A stretch of 53,560 nt of DNA from Clostridia bacterium (lineage in GTDB: Bacteria > Bacillota_A > Clostridia > Christensenellales > Aristaeellaceae). The stretch spans positions 1 through 53,560 of the forward strand of contig JAFWQM010000216.1 of the NCBI GenBank assembly GCA_017509065.1, in the 5' to 3' direction. The position numbers were made by a program, and so were the translations under genes. The notes beneath the pieces are model-generated. The model saw only the letters and a program-made list of their open reading frames with translations, did not search any database and was not told the DNA's origin. This document shows, piece after piece, positions 48,022 to 53,560 of this stretch; position 1 is the stretch's first letter; every line of letters begins with the position of its first letter.

Positions 48022-49149
48022 TCATTTCTTCCAATACGACATGACTTCCCCGGGCGAGGACTCCCGGTGTATCCGGTTGATTTCCTCCAGCTCGGCCCTG
48101 CGGCGCGGAGGCTGGCAATAGGGGCAGGGAGTGAGGGAAGCAAACTCGGCTTCGTCCAGCTGGCAGTAATTGACCGCCGTCATCTGCGGCCAGTATTTTT
48201 CTTTCACGCCCTTGCAATCGTGGGCGCTGTGGTAATAAGTGCCGCCGTTGGGGTTATAGTACAGCACGGCGTGATCCGCGGGGATTTCAATCTGCCGTCC
48301 TTCGTAGTCCTCCCAGATCACCACCTTGGTGCCGTTTTTGATGTTGTCCCAGATCCACTTCATATTGACGCCCTCGGGGTTTTTGAGCCGCTGCACGCGG
48401 ATGCATCCATGGCTGGAACGGGTACCGAGCTTGGGTTCCGTATTCTTGTAATTCTTGGAGCCGTCGCGGTTTTTGGTGTGCGGCACCTCATGCAGCAGAT
48501 CGCCGCTGTTGAAGCGCAGGCCCATGGCGCAGATCAGGTTGTCGCTTCGGAAATCGCCCACGCGGGACACGATGATGAACTCGCCGGATCGGGTTTCGTT
48601 ATAGGGCTGCTTGTCGTTGTAAAGGCCGGTGGACACCGCAAGCGTGGAAAACAGATGGCCGTCGTGGAAAATGTAAAGCGTCTGGGTCAGCTTGTCGATC
48701 ACGATGCCGTATTCCTGATTCACTTTTTTTGTTTTCAGTTTATTGGACTGTATATAGCCGGTCACAAAAGCGTTCCAGTTTTTTACCTTGCTGTCATGGA
48801 AGGAGCTGGAATAGGTTTCCACCTTCGTCCAGCCGTTGTCCATTTTTTCCAGCACATGCACGGCCTGGCTGGCCCCGGTGACGACGCCCAGCTGCTCGCT
48901 GTTCTTGTCCGGCTCGGCGTACAGGATCACCTGGTCCTTCTGCCCCGCGTCCACAATGGTGATCGGCGCGGTCAGCATGGCCCACACCGCTTCTTCGTCA
49001 TGGATGTCCATGGGCGTGCACCAGTAGCAGGCTTCGTGATTCGGATGGTACTCGCTGCGGCAGGCAGGCGTGATAACCTCCTCCGCCCGCGCGAGGGAAA
49101 CAGGAAGCAATAAAAGCGATAATAAAACAAAAAGCAAGGTTTTGCGCAT
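48022..49149 (-). CDS. Secreted L,D-transpeptidase (YkuD) with Ada-like C-terminal domain
   Basis: 375 residues. Signal peptide in 1-22 (LLFVLLSLLLLPVSLARA). An SH3-like stretch (about 45-130) precedes the YkuD domain with SSHGCIRVQRL, where H247 and C249 are the catalytic pair; it cross-links peptidoglycan 3-3 or attaches proteins. Residues about 300-352 read YYNPNGGTYYH..C.GV..CPYC, a small Cys/His-containing module similar to the Ada metal-binding type. CPYC and DC provide the possible ligands, so zinc binding is likely. The start at 49149 has AAAGGAGG 7 bases upstream. Confidence 0.9.
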   Translation of the reverse strand: MRKTLLFVLLSLLLLPVSLARAEEVITPACRSEYHPNHEACYWCTPMDIHDEEAVWAMLTAPITIVDAGQKDQVILYAEPDKNSEQLGVVTGASQAVHVLEKMDNGWTKVETYSSSFHDSKVKNWNAFVTGYIQSNKLKTKKVNQEYGIVIDKLTQTLYIFHDGHLFSTLAVSTGLYNDKQPYNETRSGEFIIVSRVGDFRSDNLICAMGLRFNSGDLLHEVPHTKNRDGSKNYKNTEPKLGTRSSHGCIRVQRLKNPEGVNMKWIWDNIKNGTKVVIWEDYEGRQIEIPADHAVLYYNPNGGTYYHSAHDCKGVKEKYWPQMTAVNYCQLDEAEFASLTPCPYCQPPRRRAELEEINRIHRESSPGEVMSYWKK

Positions 49150-49184
49150 ACGCGATCCTCCTTTGGCAAACAACCCACAGCAGT

Positions 49185-49213
49185 ATCATACCATATCTTC
49201 GCACAGTTTGCAA
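49185..49213 (-). promoter_or_regulatory. Promoter of the L,D-transpeptidase gene
   Basis: Minus strand: TTGCAA (49208-49213), 17 bases, TATGAT (49185-49190), about 35 bases before the start codon. Confidence 0.6.
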
Positions 49214-49256
49214 ACCAAGCCGGTCTGAATTTACAATTTTCCGCATTCGCTCAGTG

Positions 49257-49281
49257 TGTATGAGGGATTAGGGATTAGAGT
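49257..49281. repeat. Solo GGGATTA repeat arm (copy D)
   Basis: TATGAGGGATTAGGGATTAG, the arm sequence of copies A and B, without a partner arm nearby. It abuts and supplies the stop of the sensor-protein remnant at 49275-49376. Confidence 0.7.
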
Positions 49282-49376
49282 GAAAGAAATCTGTAGCACG
49301 CCGCAAAAACAGACACGACCGCCGTGAGGATCGCTAAAATGGTGATGGCCGTTATTTTGACACGGATTGAACGCAT
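49275..49376 (-). pseudogene. 5' remnant of a membrane sensor gene
   Basis: 33 residues: MRSIRVKITAITILAILTAV then SVFAACYRFLSL, with GGAGGA 7 bases before the ATG. It reads like the first cytoplasmic residues and TM helix of a membrane-bound signalling protein (histidine kinase, GGDEF or chemoreceptor: the RSIRVKI start is common there). The frame ends at a TAA that belongs to the GGGATTA repeat, so the rest of the gene was lost at the repeat junction. Too short to name the family; it could be a genuine small membrane protein. Confidence 0.45.
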
Positions 49377-49496
49377 CCCCATTCCTCCGATCAACCAAGT
49401 CTAAAGGACGCCTGAGCAATCAGTTTATCTGAGTAATAATGCCTCCGTCAAAACGCAAAGGATGACGGAAAAAAATATTCCGTCATTCCTTCACCG

Positions 49497-49930
49497 TCAT
49501 ATGCCTGTAATTGTTATTAACTGAGTCACGGTATACAGAACGTCAGAGGAGGTCAGGGGGAACCGTTGCTGAACGTCACGCCTTTGCGCAGGTGGAAGGT
49601 ATAGCTGCGGTGATCGGCGGAAATGTCCCAGGATTCGGCCAGCGAAGGCAGGATCGCCACATTCCCGCTGTCGTCCTTTTCCATTTCCACCAGGCGGTTA
49701 AACACGTTCTGCGCGATGGTATAATAAATGGACGTACACTGGAAATCCACCGTGTCCGGTTCCTCCTCGATGGCAACCAGGTAACGCGAGGTATCCGGCC
49801 CGGCGGACGCCGCCGCTTCGGGCGGCGCGGTTTCTTCCCGGCTGGAAGAGCATGCGGAAAGGGAGAGGGACGTCAGGATAAGAACCAGCAGCAGGCAGAT
49901 GGTTTTCATGCGCCGGTTTCGCTGCTTCAT
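49497..49930 (-). pseudogene. Truncated, frameshifted oligopeptide-binding lipoprotein (SBP_bac_5)
   Basis: The first 125 residues are intact: lipoprotein signal ending LSAC with C27, then a substrate-binding family 5 start (RYLVAIEEEPDTVDFQ, IAQNVFNRLVEME, LPSLAESWDISADHRSYTFHL). It stops in FSNGSP at a TGA around 49553. One base earlier in frame, the sequence runs on as LTSSDVLYTVTQ, the normal continuation, until 49497, where the gene is cut off. A run of five Cs at the junction suggests loss of one base. About three quarters of the ~500-residue protein is missing. AAAGGAGG lies 8 bases before the ATG. Confidence 0.8.
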
Positions 49931-49969
49931 GGCGGCTCCCTCCTTTCATTTGCTTTTCTTTCCGATTCA

Positions 49970-50347
49970 TCAGCCGGGAAAAAAGTCCCTGTAAGCGTCG
50001 TATCCGGTATGAACGCTTTCAGCGGGGTTATAGCTGAGAAGTTCTGAAAAAGGCGCAAGCGACACGGCAGGGCTCAGGCCCTGTTCTCGCAGCGCAAGGT
50101 ATTGGTCGATGGTTTCCTGCCTGCCCGCAATCAGAATCCAATCAAACCGCTTATCCTGCGGCATGTCCTGGTTCGTTTCATGATAGTGGAGCAGTCCGTG
50201 CTTTTCAATGATTTCATACGCTTGGAAAAAAATGGATTCAAAATCTTTGCGCTTTAAAGGCGGCGATAAGGCCAGATGTTTGCATCCGCCCGCCACGCAT
50301 TCGCAGAAGGCTGTGATCATACCAAGAATAAACGATTTCCTGTCCAT
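49970..50347 (-). CDS. Uncharacterised small protein
   Basis: 125 residues, not recognised. It has a Cys-containing hydrophobic N-terminal third (FILGMITAFCECVAGGCKHLALSPP), possibly a short signal or amphipathic helix, then a soluble alpha/beta part with HYHETNQDMPQDKRFDWILI and a C-terminal aromatic tail. Two HxHE-like histidines might bind a metal but no family motif is evident. The start at 50347 has AAGGAG 7 bases away. It precedes the decayed binding-protein gene by 39 bases. Confidence 0.6.
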   Translation of the reverse strand: MDRKSFILGMITAFCECVAGGCKHLALSPPLKRKDFESIFFQAYEIIEKHGLLHYHETNQDMPQDKRFDWILIAGRQETIDQYLALREQGLSPAVSLAPFSELLSYNPAESVHTGYDAYRDFFPG

Positions 50348-50398
50348 GGGCGGGCTCCTTGATTTGCTTTCTTTTTGCCCGTCGTTCTGAGCGCTTTT

Positions 50399-50428
50399 AT
50401 TATACCAGAACATGACAGTATTTGGCAA
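50399..50428 (-). promoter_or_regulatory. Promoter of the 125-residue gene
   Basis: Minus strand: TTGCCA (50423-50428), 18 bases, perfect TATAAT (50399-50404). Confidence 0.6.
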
Positions 50429-50541
50429 CAAGAAATATTTGATGGATCGTGTAAAATAATAGCTGCGGGTTACGATTCGATATTACTGGGGGAACCAACC
50501 AACTGTGTTTGTTTTCCTTTATGGCTTTCTTGGAAGGGGGT

Positions 50542-50585
50542 CTGGGGAAAACCATTCTTTGCCGCCAAAGAATGGTTTCCCCCAG
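50542..50585. repeat. Long near-perfect palindrome with GGTTTCCCCC arm
   Basis: CTGGGGAAAACCATTCTTTG and CAAAGAATGGTTTCCCCCAG pair over 20 bases with one mismatch around CCGC. The CAAAGA..GGTTTCCCCC arm is shared with the outer arms at 38713-38795. The rest of 50430-50668 shows no gene. Confidence 0.7.
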
Positions 50586-50616
50586 ATATGTGAATGGTTA
50601 CAGCAGCGGGACAAAA

Positions 50617-50655
50617 AAACCGGCCGCCGCGGGAAGACCCGCAGCGGCCGGATGG
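50617..50655 (-). terminator. Intrinsic terminator of the ABC exporter operon
   Basis: Minus strand: CCGGCCGCTGCGGG, TCTT loop, CCCGCGGCGGCCGG, then TTTTTTTG. Very stable; 14 bp with one wobble/mismatch. Confidence 0.9.
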
Positions 50656-50668
50656 TTTACTGATTTTG

Positions 50669-52342
50669 TCAGCCCTGGCAATAATACTTTTCAGTCATTT
50701 TCATCAGATAGATATGGGTTCCCGCGACGCAGGCCAAAAGCAGCGCCACCATGATGAGGAAGTAAGGAATCATGCTGATTCCCCAGCGGAACACCAGCAG
50801 GTAGGTCAGCCCGCCCAGGGCGATCAGGATGGCCCAGCCCACGAACATGCCGATGGCCGCGCCGAAATTCTGCTTGACGGCTTCCTGTTCGGTGACCCAG
50901 TCCAGCCTGGGATGCTTCACGTCCCGCGCAAGGCACAGGCAGGCGGTAACGTAGGTGTACAGGGCGCAGAGAACGAAGGCCAGCGCAGCCTGAACGGCCA
51001 CGGCGGGAACCAGCGCGGCGATGGCGACAGCCGCCGCCAGCACGCCCGCCAGGCTCAGCGCGTAGCACACCGCGATCTTGGACAGGATGATGGTTTTCGC
51101 GCTCACAGGCAGGGCATTCATGAAGTCATGGCCCTTGCCTTCGCGCGATACAGCGGTGGACAGCGCGGGATTCAGGCCCGCCATGTACGCCATCACGGCG
51201 GTCAGGATGGGCAGGATCCAGTCCGTGTTGACATTTTCCAGCAGTTCGGCCATGCTCCCGCCTTCACCGGTCAGGGAGCGGGAGAACACCAGATACATCA
51301 TCACCACCATGAACGCGGGCATGAAGGCCGTGGGGAAGCAGTTGGTGGCGTAGGAAGGCACGCGAACAAGCTGCTTCAGCTCCCGCATGCACAGCGCCTT
51401 AAAGGCCGAGCCGCCCGTGAAGGAGGCTTTCCTCACGCCGCCCTTTTTGCGGGTGGTGGTGGGCGTTTCGCTTTGCAGCATGGACAGGTTCCGATACAAG
51501 AACCCAATCGCCCAAACCGCCAGCGCCATGGCCGCGGCGCTCACCACAAGGAACAGCGCCAGCATTCCCCAGTCGCCCAGGATGCCCTTCGCGCCCCACC
51601 CGGCAGGCGGGAACACGCGGGTCATGGCGTCCACGCGGGCATAGTTGCTCTGCATGAATTTCATCACCATGTCGGTGGCTTCCTGGCTCTCGCCGCCGGA
51701 AATAGCGCCCATGTTGAAGGCGGCGTACATGTACGCCATCAGGAACACGATGCCGCTCACCGTAGCGATGGTGTCCCGGTGTTTCCAGAGCCCGGACAGG
51801 CGGATGAGCAGCGTGGACACGAACGCCACGATCACGACGGGCAGCACCGGCGCGCAAAGGGCAACCAACAGCGCCCGCAGATAGAGCAGCGGTTCCGCCC
51901 CCACCCGGATGCCGTACAGAATAGCGGCGGGCATGATGATGATCAGGCTGATACCCACCTCGCTGATCCACACCTGGCACAGCTTCGCGGCCAGCACTGT
52001 GCGGGAGCGCACCGGCAGCGCGGCGATAAACGCCGCGTCGCGGCCAAAGTACAGGGAGCTCATGATAAAGAAAAAGCTCATGATCAGCGTGCCCATCATG
52101 GACAGGGTGACCGCCATAGAGAGCAGCATATCGGGCATGCCCATCTGCGTCAGCACGTCCAGCATGGTCTTTTCCATGAAGTACAGGAACACGCCCAGAT
52201 AGATCACCAGCACGATCACGCCGATGAGCTTTCCCACGGAACGGCCCCGGTTGTTTTTGAACTCGGCTTTCAGGTTCCGAGGCTTTAAATCGGCGTAGCG
52301 GGACAGCAATTGCAGCCGCAGCAGCGGGAAAAAGCCGGTCAT
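50669..52342 (-). CDS. ABC-2 type exporter permease
   Basis: 557 residues with about twelve predicted membrane helices in two six-helix halves, separated by a cytoplasmic loop near 265-310 (SETPTTTRKKGGVRKAS). This is a fused two-half ABC-2 permease, unlike the usual six-helix form. Signature text is limited; LKPRNLKAEFKNNRGRS opens the chain. The start overlaps the ATPase stop by 4 bases. The exported compound is not predictable; drug, lipid or peptide export are all possible. Confidence 0.85.
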   Translation of the reverse strand: MTGFFPLLRLQLLSRYADLKPRNLKAEFKNNRGRSVGKLIGVIVLVIYLGVFLYFMEKTMLDVLTQMGMPDMLLSMAVTLSMMGTLIMSFFFIMSSLYFGRDAAFIAALPVRSRTVLAAKLCQVWISEVGISLIIIMPAAILYGIRVGAEPLLYLRALLVALCAPVLPVVIVAFVSTLLIRLSGLWKHRDTIATVSGIVFLMAYMYAAFNMGAISGGESQEATDMVMKFMQSNYARVDAMTRVFPPAGWGAKGILGDWGMLALFLVVSAAAMALAVWAIGFLYRNLSMLQSETPTTTRKKGGVRKASFTGGSAFKALCMRELKQLVRVPSYATNCFPTAFMPAFMVVMMYLVFSRSLTGEGGSMAELLENVNTDWILPILTAVMAYMAGLNPALSTAVSREGKGHDFMNALPVSAKTIILSKIAVCYALSLAGVLAAAVAIAALVPAVAVQAALAFVLCALYTYVTACLCLARDVKHPRLDWVTEQEAVKQNFGAAIGMFVGWAILIALGGLTYLLVFRWGISMIPYFLIMVALLLACVAGTHIYLMKMTEKYYCQG

Positions 52343-53076
52343 GCGTCTTCGCCTCCATCGTCGGTCAGTTCGAGGAACAGTTCTTCCAGGCTCGCGCCTA
52401 CTTCACCGGAGCGCAGCTCTTCCAGCGTGCCCTGGGCCACCAGATTGCCATGGGAGATCACGCCGATGCGGGTGCACAGCTTTTCAGCCACTTCCAGCAC
52501 ATGGGTGGAGAAGAACACGGTGTTGCCCGCTTCGCAGTGGCGGATCATTTCTTCCTTGAGCAGGTGTGCCGCGCGGGGGTCAAGGCCGCCCAGAGGCTCG
52601 TCCAGGATCCACACCGGGGGATTGTGGATCAGCGCGCCGATGACCACTAACTTCTGCTTCATGCCCTTGGAATAGGAGCGCACCTGGTTGTTGATGGCGT
52701 CCTCCAGGGAGAAGATGTCCAGGTACTTTTCAATGTGCGCCTTGCGCTGGGCCGCGCCGACCTGGTACACGTCTGCCATGAAGTTCAGGTATTCCATGCC
52801 GCTCAGGCGGTCATACAGGTCGTTTCCGTCCGGCACGAAGCCGATCAGCCGCTGGGCTTCCAGGCGCTCGGTGGCCAGGTTGTGCCCTGCCATGGTGATT
52901 TCGCCCGCGTCGGGCTTCAAAATACCGGTCATCATTTTGATGGTGGTGGTTTTGCCCGCGCCGTTGGGGCCGATAAAGCCGAACAGCTCGCCGCCGTTCA
53001 CGTGCAGCGTCAGGTCGTCCACCGCCTTCTTGCCGTTCTTGGCATAGGTCTTGGTGATATTCCGCAAATCAATCAT
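52339..53076 (-). CDS. ABC-2 type exporter ATP-binding protein
   Basis: 245 residues. Walker A GPNGAGKTT with K42, Q-loop in DGNDLYDRLSGMEY, signature YSKGMKQ, Walker B VWILDEPLGGLD, and the H-loop in FSTHVLEVAEKL. The YSKGM signature and C-terminal layout are those of bacitracin/Ecs-type exporters. It would power the permease encoded directly downstream. The start at 53076 (MIDLRNI) has GGGAGG 10 bases upstream; longer frames at 53094 overlap the site. Confidence 0.93.
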   Translation of the reverse strand: MIDLRNITKTYAKNGKKAVDDLTLHVNGGELFGFIGPNGAGKTTTIKMMTGILKPDAGEITMAGHNLATERLEAQRLIGFVPDGNDLYDRLSGMEYLNFMADVYQVGAAQRKAHIEKYLDIFSLEDAINNQVRSYSKGMKQKLVVIGALIHNPPVWILDEPLGGLDPRAAHLLKEEMIRHCEAGNTVFFSTHVLEVAEKLCTRIGVISHGNLVAQGTLEELRSGEVGASLEELFLELTDDGGEDA

Positions 53077-53111
53077 GATGGATAAACCTCCCATTTCCCG
53101 GATTTGTGCAT

Positions 53112-53140
53112 ATCATACCAGCATCCGCCCGACAGCGCAA
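53112..53140 (-). promoter_or_regulatory. Promoter of the ABC exporter operon
   Basis: Minus strand: TTGCGC (53135-53140), 17 bases, TATGAT (53112-53117). Confidence 0.6.
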
Positions 53141-53216
53141 GAGACTTTGCCTGAAAGATACAGTTTTGCGGCTGAAATGACAAGCATCGAGCGGGAGGCT
53201 ACTCAGCAAGGGGAAC

Positions 53217-53325
53217 GCTGGGGCTGTTCGCCCCAGCCGCGAACCAGGGGCCTGAGGCCCCTGGACCCGCATTAGCGGAAGTTGCTTCATTTGTAAAGCA
53301 TTATTTATTCCCGCTGTTGCTTAAA
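53217..53325. repeat. CCAGGGGCC double-hairpin repeat, copy 2
   Basis: GCTGGGGC..GCCCCAGC, then at 53243-53278 the same CCAGGGGCC..GGCCCCTGG hairpin plus ACCCGCATTAGCGG as at 33037-33072 (one base differs), then a TTCCCGCTGTTGCTT block matching copy 1. It lies in a gene-free stretch; nothing coding is seen from 53141 to the end. Confidence 0.8.
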
Positions 53326-53419
53326 AGTAAATATCAGACTTTCGACATCATGCTTCTGGCCCGGCGGCCAGAAGCCACTAACTTCCGAAACCCCGAATCG
53401 ACTTGCGAATGTTGTTGGG

Positions 53420-53504
53420 TTTATTGCTCGCCCAATTGAATCGTGAATTCAGATGCGGGATGAGAAATCGTTCCAGACAAGGAACGAAACCGCAGGAATA
53501 CTGG
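53420..53504. repeat. Large imperfect palindromic repeat, copy 2
   Basis: The left arm and centre of the element at 1-141: 53447-53504 is identical to 1-58. TTTATTGCTCGCCCAA at 53420-53435 is the reverse complement of 125-140. After 53504 the sequence departs from copy 1, so the right arm is absent or replaced. Confidence 0.8.
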
Positions 53505-53518
53505 GGCCGAAGCGCTCG

Positions 53519-53543
53519 AAAAACAATCCGGTGGATTGTTTTT
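53519..53543 (+). terminator. Intrinsic terminator near the window end
   Basis: AAAAACAATCC, short loop, GGATTGTTTTT. It lies just after the truncated palindromic repeat; the gene it serves, if any, is outside the window or is the repeat transcript itself. Confidence 0.6.
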
Positions 53544-53560
53544 AGCGGAGGCCGGGCGGC

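Overview
The window looks like a chromosomal stretch from a G+C-rich, low-redundancy member of the Bacillota, most likely an uncultured gut or rumen Clostridia. This is an inference from gene order and gene families. Supporting signs are the YabM-YabN(MazG)-HU-RqcP block, the MiaB-YlbF(YmcA)...MutS...MutL block, the TIGR03960-TIGR03936-Rng block, a glycine riboswitch on a sodium:alanine/glycine symporter, a TPP riboswitch on ThiT, a PrsA-type lipoprotein and a YkuD L,D-transpeptidase. No rRNA, tRNA, CRISPR array, prophage or transposase gene was recognised.

Layout. 1-7.2 kb: glycan use, with a GH38 alpha-mannosidase (+) convergent with a GDPD / GH2 beta-galactosidase pair (-). 7.2-11 kb: a zinc-ribbon protein behind a ~220 nt structured leader RNA, a PfkB sugar/nucleoside kinase with a small coiled-coil partner, a PrsA-like foldase and a 95-residue orphan. 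11-24.7 kb: an apparent eleven-gene minus-strand operon from one strong promoter at 24.65 kb: two radical-SAM-type proteins, short RNase G, miaB, a ylbF/ymcA homologue, a three-gene polyprenyl-phosphate glycosylation cassette (GT2, GtrA, GT-C), mutS, a lipase-like hydrolase and mutL. It joins two conserved Firmicutes blocks and carries three inserted sugar genes plus a hydrolase between mutS and mutL.

24.7-29.5 kb (+): MATE exporter, miaA and a YnbB-type PLP enzyme in an overlapping operon, then an NAD-dependent epimerase with its own promoter. 29.5-35 kb: tandem glycine riboswitch with AgcS symporter, a ferredoxin-like aldo/keto reductase, a YfbR-type deoxynucleotidase, and a TPP riboswitch with ThiT. 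35-46 kb (-): rqcP, hup, mazG(yabN), a SpoVB/YabM-type flippase, an M48 protease, gyrA, a secreted unknown, gyrB and mscL. 46-53 kb: HAD hydrolase and P1-family peptidase (divergent), L,D-transpeptidase, a decayed zone with two gene remnants, a small unknown, and an ABC-2 exporter.

The gaps are unusually rich in palindromic repeats of several families: GGGATTA-armed inverted repeats, CTTCCCCT/AGGGGAAG units, a CCAGGGGCC double-hairpin family, GGTTTCCCCC-armed palindromes, and a ~160 bp imperfect palindrome of which 58 identical bases occur at both ends of the window. Several of these sit exactly at gene ends, in a 5' UTR, or at the break point of a truncated gene. No complete undescribed defence or metabolic system was identified. 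The best candidates for new biology are the leader RNA at 7.58-7.80 kb, the repeat families, and the hydrolase and glycosylation genes embedded in the mismatch-repair operon. All statements rest on reading the sequence; no database search was run.
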